From assembly GCA_037976565.1 (NCBI GenBank), contig CP137668.1, positions 37,486,430 through 37,550,429 of the forward strand: a stretch of DNA of 64,000 nt, written 5' to 3'. This stretch comes from Mesocentrotus franciscanus. Lineage: Eukaryota; Echinodermata; Echinoidea; Camarodonta; Strongylocentrotidae. Of the stretch, positions 25,901 through 36,970 are shown one piece after another; position 1 is the stretch's first letter; every line of letters starts with the position of its first letter. The translations under genes and the position numbers were made by a program. The notes under the pieces are model-generated. The model saw only the letters and a program-made list of their open reading frames with translations. It ran no database searches and was not told the DNA's origin.

Positions 25901-28900
25901 TACCTTGGTTGTTAACTTGTGTTTGTAGTACAAATAAAGCGCAAGTTCTTTTTTACATAAAGGTTACAACTCTTACATTTTTGTTCTGTTTCTTCTGCTT
26001 GATGACAATGGACATCATAAAACTGTTCATATCGACACTATATAGTTAAATTGTCATTTTGTATAAAATGATTGATGCAATTGTTCATGATTTTTTGTAA
26101 TGGTTCAAAAGTCTTTAAAAGGTCTTCTGTACAAGACCATAATAACATAATATTTGTAGTGTTTAGATACCAAATTATCAACTAAAATGACAATAATTGA
26201 TTTTATTCTAATTTTGCAGAAGAGCCAAGCGTGAGCATCAGTATCTCACAGAGCATGGATGTTAGTCTGAGTACAGACATGCCATGCACAGCCACCATTG
26301 ACGAGGATCACATCCCACCAGAGTTCTTCGAAGAACCTGAGTCACAGATGGTAGAAGAAGGCTCCACTGCAGTATTCACGTGTGATGTAGATGGTGACCC
26401 AGTACCCTCTCGTAAGAAATATTAAGTTGTTGAAAATCTGTCTGCCTTGGCCTTCTTTTCTCTTTTTCATCTTCCCCTCTCCTCTTCTCCTCTCCTCTTC
26501 TCAGCGTGCTTAGGGTGAACGCATTGTGTTACTGTTTGCTTATTATCCCCTCGCCGACGAAGTCGGAGGGGATATAGAAACGCTGCTGTCCGTCCTTCCT
26601 TCCTTCCTTCCGTGCTTCCGTGCTTCCGTGCTTCCTTCAGTTCGTAACAAATTTGGTTTCCGATCGATAACTTTAGTAATGTTTGACTGATTTTCATGAA
26701 ATTTGATATGAAGGTACTTGGTATCAAAATACACGCTAAGTTCGATTTCGGAGTATGTAGGTCAAAGTTCAAAGGTCATAGCTCATTAAATATGCAAAAA
26801 AATACACATCTGGTTTCCGATCGATAACTTTAGTAATGTTTGACGTATTTTAATGAAATTTGATATGAAGGCCGGTACATGGTATCAAAACACAGCCTAA
26901 GTTCGATTTCGGAGTATGTAGGTCAAAGGTCATAGCTCATTTAATATGCGAAAAAATACACATCTGGTTTTCGATCGATAACTTTAGTAATGTTTGACGG
27001 ATTTTAATGAATTTTGATATGAAGGTACATGGTATCAAAACACGGCCTAAGTTTGATTTCCAAGTATGTAGGTCAAAGGTCATAGCGCATTAAATTCGGA
27101 ATCTGGATTCTGATCGATAACTTTAGTAATGTTTTTGACGGATTTTAATGAAATTTGATATGAAGGTACATGGTATCAAAACACAGCCTAAGTTCGATTT
27201 CGGAGTATGTAGGTCAAAGGTCAAAGGTCATAGCTCATTAAATATGCAAAAACACCTAATTATATATGTGAAAATGTGGTTAACTTCCTTGCCTAGTAAT
27301 ATAATAGTATAGTCTAATGGAGGTAACTGAGGTTCTGACGTATATAGGCCATTTGTACCCTGCGAGGGGATGCTACGCTTTGCGTTGACTTTTTTAGTTT
27401 TGGTTTAGTGTTGTCGTTTCACAGAATTCAGCAGAATTTTCACACCAGTAATTCCAATGTCACGGATATTCCGCAGCTGCCACTATGCCAATGAAGGGGT
27501 ATTTACACACTAATCTTTCAATTGTATGTGTTCATATCCTACCGCTGCCACTACGCCAATGAATTATAACTCACATACTGGTCATTTCAATAATATGGGT
27601 TCATATCCCAACACTGCAACCATGCCAATGGAGGAGAATTAACACACAAGTAATTTCAATGGTATGGGTTCATATCCTACCACTACCACCATGCCAACGA
27701 ATTAGAATTTACACATCAGTCATTTCAATGATATGAGTTCATATCCCAACACTGTCACCATGCCAATGGAGGAGAATTTACACACCAAGTAAATCCAATA
27801 TCTCTTCCAATGAATCATTTAATCTATTTCTGCAGTGACATGGTCGAAGGATGGTCGCCCGTTCACAGATGGTGGTCGTTTCTCGATCCGGTGACAAGTT
27901 CACGACACCTTAGAGATCCAGAATGCGCGCTCAACCGACGCTGGTCCATACGCCTGCACAGCCAGGAACAGCGAAGGCGAGGTCGTGTGTGAGTTCACGC
28001 TCGATATCCTGCCCACCGGTGCTGATGATAAGGGAATCACCGCCTCCGATGTCAGGTAAGTTTTATTTGTCCATCTTAATGTTCTTTAATTGATCAAGGA
28101 ACATTATGAGGAAAAATATAGGGACAGTTTCTACTGAATAAAGTATTCTCGCAAAAGGACCGCATCATCAGCCCTTATTTTTTAAATTATATACTCCTTC
28201 ATTTTCTAGAAAAAATATCAATTTTGAGTGTTAATTACATTACAGGTTTAAATGGTAGCGGTTTTCCAAAATCGATTATTTCAGTCAGGATTTTACACTG
28301 CCCATAGTTTAGCTGTAGTTATGTATGTGTATAGTTTTCCGGATAGTTTTTACATGGTAGTCATGTCTCATAAATAAAATAAATCTCGTGCACATATAGT
28401 CACAAATTATTAAGCATTTCAAGGACACTGTCTTTAATAGCTTTTGTTTTACCTGTGTATTCCAGTTCTTTTACCATATTTAAGAAAGCAATATTTTCTA
28501 CTAAATTTCTATATGACTGTATATTTTAATAATAAATGCACAAAACCAGAAAATACTTATTTATATTTTCTTTATTTTTTAACTACATTAACATTATAAG
28601 CTGACACTTTAGATATTCATTATAAAGTATACATGTGATGCCATATATCACATGATTTTGATACCATGCACATATCGTTAAATTTGTAGAGCAATTAGTA
28701 TTTCACACTTTCACACTTTTTGCACAACGCACAGTAGTGCTGCAGCACGCGACTCTGCCGAGTCTGCCAAGTCATCCTCTGCACCCTCCACCGAACCTTC
28801 GGCATCAACAGCACCTCAGGGCTCCGCTGGCAAGGGACCTAAAGACGGGTTAGAACTTTTTTCTCTGTAGACAGTATTCACTGACGTTTTTTATTATTTC

Positions 28901-31900
28901 AACAAGACGATATTTTCTGTGAAAGTGTTTAAATTTCCAATTTTCCAATTATTTTTTTTTATTGTTAAAGCGTCTGCTTTTTATTAAATATCATAATCTG
29001 GAATAAAATATGGAATTACCTGAAGTATAGAATTTTCTCCAGCAGAACCTAAATGTCACAATTACCAAGATGAAAGTAAGTGGTTGCAAAATTTAGATTA
29101 TCACAAAGTTCAAATACAATGATGACTGCGATTTCGTCGTAGGAAAGAGTATTTATTTTGTGGTGGTATAAAGGTCACCTCTGAAACAGAAGTTTGAAAC
29201 CAGAAGACTCATAATATGCTCGGGGAAACAACTGCTGTCCTTTTAAGAAGCATAGCGCCTAACTGGGTATATTTTGTTTGAGCATTGTAATGTTATCAAG
29301 AAAAAATTACTTACATCTGTCCATTTATCACTGTCTATTTACAGCGAATCAACAACAGGAGTTTCTGGATCCGACACAGATTCACAAGAAGGAAGTCCAC
29401 CTAAGTTCATTAGGGGTCTTCAAGAAGAGGTATGAGATTTGATCCTCCAATCATTCATTCATTCGCCATTTTGTTTAAAGAAACATGCAGACATTATTAA
29501 AAAAGGGAAAAAAGAAAAGCAAGACACAAGGATATATAGGTTAAGGAAAAGTGGAAGAATAAAATGGAACATCATTAAAATATGGTTCAGAGGCTTGACA
29601 AAAGAAGTTGAAGCTCCTAAAGTCGACAGTTATTGGATAAAACAAAAGTAGTATTACAGCAGGAGAAATGAAGAAAATTCTTCTTCTTATAGATAGTAAC
29701 TCAATATCACTCAGTAACACAAACATAACTATTTTGAATTTCTTAATTTTCAGGTCGCCTGGGAGGAGGACGAGGTCGTCCTTGAATGTCATATCCAAGG
29801 CGTTCCCATGCCAACCGTCAAGTGGTTCGTCCACAACAAGGAAATCGAGTCGGACAAGTTCGTGGTCATCACAATGGACAACGACGGTGTTAGCCGCCTC
29901 ACCATCTCTGAGGCTTTCCCGGAGGACTCGGGCGTGTACCGCTGTGAGGCGACCAACTCTTCAGGAACGGCCACAACGTCTGGAGAACTCATGGTTGCAG
30001 GTCAGTACTAGAATATGCCTTTACGTTCATGTTTTTAATATCGCCGCCGAATGAAGTTCAATGGGGGACTGTGAAACGGGCTCCATATGTATGTGTCTGT
30101 TTGTGTTCGGGTGGGTGTGGGTGTGTATGCCTGTATAGAAAATCACCAAAAACAACTGCTCCTTTATTTCTTGACCGATAGGATTCTGCTTTTTTAAAAT
30201 CTGAAACAACCAGGTAATATTTTTTTTAAAAATCTACATATAATTTTGTAATCATCAATAATTTGTTGTGCTGATTTATTCCAAATCACACAATAAAATG
30301 CTGGAACATCTCACAAATCTGCACTCTAAATATAACGCTCTGCATAATTTATTCATTCTTCTGGGGAATAGTAAATTCATGAATTCATCCAAGTCAGTTG
30401 TTAGTTGATATGCTAGATTGATCGTAACTTATTCAAGGAAAATCGTTTTACACAGTTATTCTTCTGAAACTCCTACAGGTAAAGTGGTCGTTCCCAAGGT
30501 ACCTGGCGGTAAGCCTAAGGTGGAAGAAGCCTCCAAGTCCTCCTTCAAGATCACATGGGTAGCACCAACAGAGGATGGGGGAAGTCCCATTTTCAACTAC
30601 AAGGTGTGTATAAAAATGAGCACATAACACCATTTTTAATGATCTTCTTATACTTAATCAGTTATGAACAATGATTATGTTAATGTGCTGTGACCAATCA
30701 CTTCCATCTTCCATTTAATTTTGTGTGAAGGATTGATGAAAGAAATGATGTAGTGACTGTTTTAGGGTATCAGTCTCATGTTTAAGCATTAACATATCTC
30801 TTCAGTCATATGAAACTGTCATTTTGTCATTGTTTTGAAGCATTTGATATGGATGCCTCTCCCTTTCCTTCCCTGATTTGTTCATAATCATAAAGAGTTG
30901 TTCTTGAATTACGGTACGTCTTTTTCATATGGTTGGATTTTTGTAATGTAAATAACATTAAAAATATGTATATATTTTGTAAAGGTACAAGAACATGTAT
31001 GTTTTACGTTTACTTTTTACACAAAAAATAAATGTTGTACATGTAATGCCTTTCAGTTCTATATTTCTTTGATTATATCAGTGGTGTAACCTGTTTTGTG
31101 GCATGCTATAATCACCCCCTTCCTTTCATTCCCTCCACCTCATTCTGTTGCTAGGTTGACGGCCGAAAAGGCCGCGAAACAGGTTGGACGAAGTCGCAAG
31201 CGTCACTGAAACGTCCTTTGAAGCCAAGGGCATAGTCCCTGGTGTTCAGTACGTTTACGTGTCTCGGCCGCGAAGCCGGCTGGTCCCCAACAACTCCAAT
31301 CTCAGATCCCGCAGTTATTACAGAGTCAGGTAGAAAATGAAAATCAAACATTTTTCTTGTTCTCGCTTTGCTCTGATAGATATAGAATATGCAGCATGAA
31401 ATATATTGGAAGATGATTAATTTGGATTTATCATCCAGTCTCTCAGTACGCTTTGCACCATTGTAATATAAGTGAATATGTAGATGGATAGAAGTTGCAC
31501 ATATTAATATTTCAATATTGCTTCAACCAAATCTCTTTTAAGACAAAGATGACCTCATAATCAGGACCTATCCAGTCGTTTTTAGAAATAGAATATTTGG
31601 CTTTTGCAAGCTATTGTTCTTGTTATGTAAAGTCTGCAGCTCAAGATTTGTCATTTCGTTGGTGCATGTAACAAAAACTTATTAGAATTTAAATCACATA
31701 TTATATCTCTTCTTTTCTGTCAAATTAAACTTGGAATGAAGTAGGTAATTCAGCCAAAAAACACTGTTTGGAAAGCAGCATCATTCACAAATTTTAATCT
31801 GTAGATACTTGTAATTTAAAGAACAATTATAATGATATTCTTTTTTTTTGAAAAATAACCTTTTCTTAAATTCGAATTCTATTTGCATATTTTGTTAAGT

Positions 31901-33737
31901 CTTTTTAATTTTTAGAAAATAATTGGGGAAAGAGAGAAAAAGGAATAATACCTAATGAATATACAGAATTATTCGTCGATTTTCAATTTTGTATATATAT
32001 ATTGGCATTATTTCAATACAGATTAAATTTGTACAGAATCATTTTACAAGGTATGTTGGTCGCTTTGCTAGCAAGAGCTTTTCCAATTCTGCATTTTTAT
32101 CATTAAAATATCATTCATATGTTATATTTTACCTTCCCTTTAGCTCAGGTCATTAGAATTACCCTCATTATCCACTAGCATATTCATTTTATTCTTTATT
32201 TCCTTATATTTTTGCTCTTGGGCATGCCGCACCCTCATGTACTCCATGTGACTGTTGCATGTAGCAACGCCTCACCTACTTATCATCGTGTTAATACGTT
32301 AATTTTTGTTTTATGTTTCATGTACTAGTAAACAGAGTTGAATAGAGTTAGATGAATAGTGGGAATAGTAGATAAACTGAAGAAACTGTCTATGGCTATG
32401 ATTGATGACCTCTTTATTATTCACTATGGATGACTGGCAAATACTACTTAAGATTTGGTCAATAAAACCTACTGTGCTACATTTCTACTCATACAAGAAC
32501 TGCGTAAGTTGACTTTCTGCCTTCTAAAAATGTATTAATTCAGTTCAGAATACTTGGTTGCAGAGAAAATATATAACTTGTCAGAATTTCTTATGAGGAA
32601 TTTTTTTTTAAAGATAGCAAATAATGTATGACAAATCTGCACATTACCAGCTTTGTTTTTCACTTGCCAAAGGAGAGTCCTTTTCATGAAAGGAAATGTT
32701 AACCTTTGCAAGTAGCCTACATAGAGTGATGATACGAAACCCTTTGATGACATGCGCACATTTTATTTTGAAAACTTGCAATTTTTTCTCCTTTTCCAAG
32801 CATTGCCTTATTATTGCATAGTTTCATCCACCAACTTAATTTTTCACCTGTCAAAATCATATTTAAGGATTTATAATTGAGATTTATTCTTATATCTTGT
32901 AATATTCAATTAGCACGTACTTATGATAAATATCCTGTGTGGTATAAGTAAAAAAAAAAGAAGGAGCTTGCTTTGCTATTGGTTGACACTTCTTTCCCTT
33001 TTTCGCCTTTCAAGCTGAGTGCAAAAGTTGTTCCCTATTTTGCTTTTCAATGAATGCATTTTCAACCCCCTTGGAGACCCTGAATATATTTAAGTACCTT
33101 GACAATCCCTCAACCCCAGTATAAACCAAAGTATTTTATGTTGAGTTTAGAAGCTAGGTATAAGGTATACTTGAAAGAATGAATGATTAAAGTGATGATC
33201 ATATAGCATCGAAATTTTACCCAGTGTGTTTTAGATACAAAAACAAACAAAAAAATCTCATTATTTGATTTTACTAGTATTGCATGTATTTAAGCACTAC
33301 TCTGTAATTGTGGTTTACAAAACACTTCATAATACAAAAGAATTATGGGACACTTCATAGTTCTTTATTACAGTTATTACAGTCATATGCTTTCAGTAAA
33401 GAATGCATAATGCAGATAAATATAACGGCTTCTAACAGATGATATGATCAGAAACATTTTTGACAGATTAATTATATAATTCAGGACTACTGGGAAATAA
33501 AAGCCATAAGCTCAAAATGGTTGATAACATCCTCTAAACCTTGCTTCTTTTGTTTTTCTTTCAGAGTCCCCGCCAGAAACGTCATCTAGCACCAACAAAC
33601 CGCCAGTTGTAAAGGACAAACCAACAACCAACAAAGATCAAGCAGGAAAAGGCCCCGCCCCTAAACCATCAGCAGCCCCTCCCCCTAAGCGAGGAGGTGG
33701 GTCATTAGCTAACCGGATGGCCAAATTCTCCAAGTAG
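12373..33737 (+). CDS. Internal-start isoform of the muscle Ig/Fn3 protein: disordered N-terminus, five Ig domains, SP-rich linker, Fn3, tail
   Basis: Fourteen exons: 12373-13922, 22028-22380, 22786-22921, 23412-23590, 24067-25173, 25642-25838, 26220-26411, 27836-28055, 28735-28848, 29345-29429, 29754-30000, 30479-30603, 31155-31329, 33565-33737. If three local indels are allowed for, phases agree throughout and give about 1617 residues. Order: acidic then Ser/Tyr/Arg-rich disordered region (1-540), Ig4 (about 541-634), Ig5 (648-739), Ser-Pro/Tyr/Arg linker (740-1085), Ig6 (1086-1174), Ig7 (1190-1300), Ser/Ala linker, Ig8 (1370-1460), Fn3 (1465-1560), Pro/Lys tail ending LANRMAKFSK. The same exons from 22786 on can be used by the upstream kinase transcript. 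Role inferred: M-band or thick-filament scaffold. Breaks at 25757, 27892 and inside 31155-31329 look like assembly errors. Confidence 0.78.
15190..15835 (+). repeat. Pyrimidine-rich tract with 198-bp tandem duplication
   Basis: C/T-rich on the plus strand over about 600 bases. Units at about 15244-15360 and 15442-15555 share attccatgtctgtccatctc and aatcgactccctcctg at a spacing of 198. No coding role is visible. Confidence 0.8.
16093..16153 (+). repeat. Imperfect GAT/AAT trinucleotide microsatellite
   Basis: Runs of gatgatgat followed by aataataat with interruptions, intronic. Confidence 0.85.
18692..18804 (+). repeat. 113-bp dispersed duplicate, copy A
   Basis: Near-identical to 22384-22497 (a few substitutions and a one-base insertion), beginning agtccggcggtcaatgtaca and ending aacaagggcagagg. 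Lies in the intron upstream of Ig4. Confidence 0.93.
22028..22380 (+). CDS. Exon b2: Ig domain 4
   Basis: Acceptor ggatgcag, donor gtaagt. Starts in phase 2 with ESSEDERVVSRAKIGPVRSR, then a full Ig domain: LPLRRKTVYDGEPARISC, core ISWSKNG, and DTGTFRCTAKNAEGE. Both cysteines and the Trp are present. Confidence 0.94.
22384..22497 (+). repeat. 113-bp dispersed duplicate, copy B
   Basis: Second copy starts three bases into the donor site of exon 22028-22380 and runs into the intron. Sequence flanking the two copies is unrelated. Confidence 0.93.
22786..22921 (+). CDS. Exon b3: first half of Ig domain 5
   Basis: Acceptor tttttag, donor gtaggt. Encodes VPRNETEDYIRPSFAKPLRR then KVRLEIQVMGWPEPKVT, ending in TG of the core Trp codon. 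Ile stands where the B-strand Cys would be. Its phase-1 acceptor also fits exon a10. Confidence 0.92.
23412..23590 (+). CDS. Exon b4: second half of Ig domain 5
   Basis: Completes the Trp codon, then LKDNVDIVHSDHMYVEKFPN and DAGRYQAIASSPAGKATCSA. Ala replaces the F-strand Cys. Acceptor tctcgtaaaag is purine-rich and weak; donor gtgaat. Frame continuity with both neighbours supports it. Confidence 0.9.
24067..25173 (+). CDS. Exon b5: Ser-Pro/Tyr/Arg-rich linker and start of Ig domain 6
   Basis: A 369-codon open exon (acceptor atccaccag, donor gtaagt, phase 1-1). Residues are Arg/His-rich at first, then about ten tandem units of the type YRPSSPT / YSPSRP (24308-24514), then an RDRP/YTEP-rich and acidic stretch (EDYY, DDDEF, EEPEYAAPEEPEQ). 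It ends in PPTFDKKFQDMSIRDGER, the A-B strands of Ig6. The SP motifs are candidate sites for proline-directed kinases, comparable to the KSP repeats in titin's M-band insertions. Confidence 0.92.
25642..25838 (+). CDS. Exon b6: rest of Ig domain 6 (one base missing)
   Basis: Acceptor ttttttcaaacag, donor gtcagt. Encodes SRPMDIGWLRNGQDIVDCKE and YQLEIAEIFP. After ttccc at 25755-25760 the frame shifts by one; with one restored base it reads the expected EDSGKYTCEALNDIGEAECS. The corrected exon also restores phase 1 at its end. Likely an assembly indel in a C run. Confidence 0.88.
26220..26411 (+). CDS. Exon b7: linker and first half of Ig domain 7
   Basis: Acceptor ctaattttgcag, donor gtaaga. 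Encodes EEPSVSISISQSMDVSLSTD, then PPEFFEEPESQMVEEGSTAV and FTCDVDGDPVPS with the B-strand Cys. Phase 1-1. Confidence 0.92.
26545..27391 (+). repeat. Hairpin-tipped element with four tandem units
   Basis: Opens with a hairpin at 26545-26573 (stem ATCCCCTC/GAGGGGAT plus CGAC/GTCG, loop GAA). Four tandem units follow, marked by gatcgataactttagtaatg at 26661, 26818, 26972 and 27111 and by aggtcaaaggtcatag. It closes with gcgaggggatgctacgcttt and a second small hairpin (ACGC ttt GCGT, 27375-27385). No ORF. Looks like a non-autonomous repeat in the intron between the two halves of Ig7. Confidence 0.75.
27415..27800 (+). repeat. 69-bp minisatellite with 138-bp alternation
   Basis: The core gccaat(c) recurs at 27487, 27555, 27624, 27693 and 27762, spacing 68-69. 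Units alternate: 27555 and 27693 share taccNctNccac and gaatta, while 27624 and 27762 share caacactg and ggaggagaatt. Confidence 0.85.
27836..28055 (+). CDS. Exon b8: second half of Ig domain 7 (in-frame stop, probable compensating indels)
   Basis: Acceptor atttctgcag, donor gtaag. Begins TWSKDGRPFTDGGRFSI, meets TGA at 27892-27894, then resumes in the same frame as DTLEIQNARSTDAGPYACTA and NSEGEVVCEF. Dropping one C near 27888 and adding one near 27903 gives a normal Ig strand (GDKFHDTLE), so two opposite indels are the simplest reading. Confidence 0.85.
28735..28848 (+). CDS. Exon b9: Ser/Ala-rich linker
   Basis: Acceptor cgcacag, donor gttaga (weak). Phase 2-2, encodes SSAAARDSAESAKSSSAPST then EPSASTAPQGSAGKGPKD. 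No domain. Frame agreement with both neighbours supports it. Confidence 0.8.
29345..29429 (+). CDS. Exon b10: linker and start of Ig domain 8 (copy 1)
   Basis: Acceptor tatttacag, donor gtatga. Encodes GESTTGVSGSDTDSQEGSPP then KFIRGLQEE, the A strand of Ig8. The duplicate at 38330-38413 lacks one G and loses this frame. Confidence 0.88.
29754..30000 (+). CDS. Exon b11: Ig domain 8 (copy 1)
   Basis: Acceptor taattttcag, donor gtcagt. Encodes VAWEEDEVVLECHIQGVPMP, TVKWFVHNKEIE, DNDGVSRLTISEAFPEDSG and VYRCEATNSSGTA. Canonical Cys-Trp-Cys core. This copy is intact. Confidence 0.94.
30479..30603 (+). CDS. Exon b12: first half of Fn3 domain (copy 1)
   Basis: Acceptor ctcctacag, donor gtgtgt. 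Encodes KVVVPKVPGGKPKVEEASKS then FKITWVAPTEDGGSPIFNYK. The TWVAP...DGGSPI.NY pattern is the Trp-containing first half of a fibronectin type III fold. Confidence 0.9.
31155..31329 (+). CDS. Exon b13: second half of Fn3 domain (copy 1, frame broken)
   Basis: Acceptor ctgttgctag, donor gtagaa. Starts VDGRKGRETGWTK. The frame then slips and meets TAG at 31233-31235. Other frames give SVTETSFEAKGIVPGVQY and EAGWSPTTPISDPAVITES, the expected Fn3 E-G strands. Total length keeps correct phase, so several small indels are implied. The duplicate copy is broken at different places. Confidence 0.8.
33565..33737 (+). CDS. Exon b14: C-terminal Pro/Lys tail and stop (copy 1)
   Basis: Acceptor tttttctttcag. 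Encodes ESPPETSSSTNKPPVVKDKP, a Lys/Pro/Ala-rich stretch and GGGSLANRMAKFSK, ending in TAG at 33735-33737. No domain; a short disordered tail. Confidence 0.92.
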
Positions 33738-33838
33738 AAGATAGTTTTTGTAGTTTTAGTGTAGCCTCTTTCTCCACATCACTAAAATTCATCCAAAAAT
33801 TCTTTATAAAAATTCTAAAACCCTCCGAAAAATTGTAA

Positions 33839-33844
33839 AATAAA
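33839..33844 (+). promoter_or_regulatory. Candidate poly(A) signal, muscle gene (copy 1)
   Basis: AATAAA about 100 bases after the stop codon. Another lies at 34483-34488, so more than one 3' end is possible. Confidence 0.45.
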
Positions 33845-36116
33845 AATGTATGATAATTCTTTATTTCTTCCTCCTAGCATTGCATGATTTTAGATAAACT
33901 ATGATTTCTTTCATCTCTTTATGATTCTTTGATATGTACATAATATATATCTCTATTTTGGAATGTTTTCTTCAGAAATATGTCTGAGAATTCTCCTGCT
34001 TGACTTTGGTAATGACTGCGCCGGCTAAAGACAATCCAGTAATTCATATTATTGGATATGCCTCAAAGTGATTTATGTTTTATAAGAAGTGAATATGGAA
34101 ACAATACCATATAAAACTGATGAATTATCTGTCATTCTTATAAACAATGCAAACGTATGATGTTAGTTACTTTTGCTTTACCATCAAGCAAATAATCGAC
34201 CAACATTTTCGTACAATTAGGAGAACTGTAACATTTTTTTTGTATAAAACAAGCGTAACTAAGTTAAACTTTTCAAAGCAACTTGGAATCACACAATTAA
34301 TGCAAACAAGATTATTATGTAATGTAATATTTATCATGAAATCATGACATTTACCTGCGGGTGATGATGATTTGTAACCGACATAGATGTAAATAATTCC
34401 GCTAATTTTTGTTTTCTTTCCGACGGTCGGTGTCAGATGAGTTTTTTTATAAAGCTCTTTTTTTTTCTTGTTTTTCAACTGGAATAAAATCTGTTGATAA
34501 GTGTATGATAAACGATGGAAGACCCAGACTATGAAATGAAAATAGAAATTATTTGATTTTCAATAACTTGTATAAAGAGAATTGATTGATTTGATCATCA
34601 ATGTGCCTTTATGAACCGTAAATCTGTAATATGTCTTGATGACATAAATCATATGAGAGCTATATGATAAGCCAGGTCATGTGACCTAAGTCATGTGACT
34701 TTACATAAAATAGTCTTCCATTTTGCAAGAAGCAGTTTCAAAAGGAGACAATGTGCCTTTTTGGTGCGATATTCAAACAGAGACAATGTACCTTATGTGG
34801 TGCTATATTTCATAGAAATTTGTTTCTGAATATACCACCTATTTTTATGAATCTATGACTATGCAACTTTTGTATGCTGATAAGTGACAGAATCATGACT
34901 ATTTGAAATAAATAGTGAAGTCTCATGTGAAATCAAACGTGATTTGCAAATTTGGAGAAGATATCAAACACTTTAAAGGTTTGAGGAGACTAATCAAGTA
35001 GTCATTGATATGAAATGACAATGACTTTTTGTATATGCAATATGCAAATGAGTGCAAGGAGCTTAAATTGCATATATGTTATCAAAATTTTAATGAATAT
35101 TTATGAGAACAATGAACTGGAGTTTTGTGACTGTGGTGGACACATAAATTCCGTTTGCAGTGTGGTGGAAATTATACATGAATTATTCGTTAAAATTTTG
35201 ATAAAAACGTATTTTTAGGGCATCTGTTTTGATATTGTTTTTCAGAATCAAATAATTGTGGTGGTTATTTGATTGAAAAACATTTTTAAAAATGACCTTG
35301 CATTCATTTGGAATATATGCATTTATTTTACATGATCAGTGGCGAAAAAGAAATTAAGCGATAAGTTAAGTGAAAGTAATAGTTTTTTTAATAGAAAAGA
35401 AGAAATTTTGGAACTGCTTGTAGTGCTTCTTGTAGAAAATATTAAGTTGCTAAAGATTTTTTCTTTTTTGCGCATTGTGTTTGGGCAGCCAAGCGTACCT
35501 TTTATGTTTTTATTTGTAGTTTTGTTTACTTTATAGTGCTTCACTTTCGTAAAAATCCTTTTGTAGATGCGTTTTTGTCAAGTATAAACCTTTTTCATGT
35601 AATTGAATGCTTTTAGTTTCTTCTTTTCCCTCCTGCCAACTCTAAAACAGCATTTCTAGCTTTGCTTTACCTCCAATATGTAGTACTCGTGCAGTGGCGT
35701 TGACTAGAAATATACCGTGGATTTAAACAGATTGTTTTTACACTTTATCTCTCTCCTCTGCTGTATGTATAGTTTGTAATATCAATGTAGAAAGAAACAG
35801 TAGGAGGGATAAATCCTTCAAAATCTATTTCTTTTTTGTTCTGTAATTACTCGATTAAAAGGTTTTTGTTATTTATTTATTGTATGTATTGATTGTATAT
35901 CAAGTGCCAAAAGCGTTTATCAACAAGTTCTAAAATAGAATACTAATAATATATTAATTTCAGGCATTATTGCACATTATTGGCAAAATCTTTTATCACC
36001 ACACGCAACGAAGGAGAAATTGCAACTCATTTAACCATGCAATAACAGAATGCTTGGAGCAAAATTTAAATGTTTTGATATCTATCTACTCAATGCTTTG
36101 CGTGTACCCAATTTCA

Positions 36117-36510
36117 AGAAAAAATTTAGCATCCTTAATTACCGTTGAATAAATGTGCAATTGTATCTCTAGAATGTTATAGTATTGTGTCATATTTCAA
36201 GGTGTAATAGTTTTGTGTTGATAAGAAAAACAACGTTAGTGTGGGACATAAATAGCCAGAGAGAGAAAGCAAGAGCGAGAAGGGGAAGGAGAGAGAGAAA
36301 GAGAGAGGGGGAGCAAGAGACATACCGTAAGGGACAGAGAAACAGAGAAGAAAATTAGCATCCTTAATTACCATTGAGTAAATGTGCAATTGTATCTCTA
36401 GAATATTATGACATAGTGTCATATTTCAAGGTGCTATTTTTGTAACAGTTTTGTGTGGAAAAGTGTTAAGGAAAACAGCATTGGTGTCAGACACAAATAG
36501 CCAAAGAGTG
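36117..36510 (+). repeat. 229-bp period tandem duplication
   Basis: agcatccttaattacc recurs at 36128 and 36357, with matching gtgcaattgtatctctagaa and catatttcaaggtg after each. Also present in the second copy of the large segment. Confidence 0.85.
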
Positions 36511-36872
36511 ACGGAGTAGAAGACTGGAAAAAAGTGAGAGAGATACAGTAAGGGACAGAGTGAGACAGGGTAAGAAACAGTATGAGTGAGACAGAGGTGG
36601 AGCAAAAGCATGAGAGAGATTACAGGAAAGTAAGAATAAGAGGGGGGGGGGGAGAGACTTGTTCTGCCATTGTACATATTGATGTATATACATGTACATT
36701 TCAAGGGGATGAAGCAATAATCGGATTGAGTGGGAGAAAAGGAGAGGGAGATTGAGAGGAAACTAACAAATAAGAAGCTTCATGTATGGTTGCTGATTGT
36801 AAGTGTAGGAGTAACGATCGTATAACGTACATTTCCCCCTTTCCCTTACATTGCCAGTTTGCCTTTATTCAA

Positions 36873-36970
36873 TCTCTTTCTCTCTCTATCTCACACACAC
36901 ACACACACACACACACACTTTCTCTCTCTTTCTCTCTCGCACAACACACACACACACTCTCTATATATAT
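36873..36970 (+). repeat. CT/CA compound microsatellite (copy 1)
   Basis: Runs of TC, then CA, TC, CA and TA. The homologue at 45836-45931 differs in repeat counts. Confidence 0.9.
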
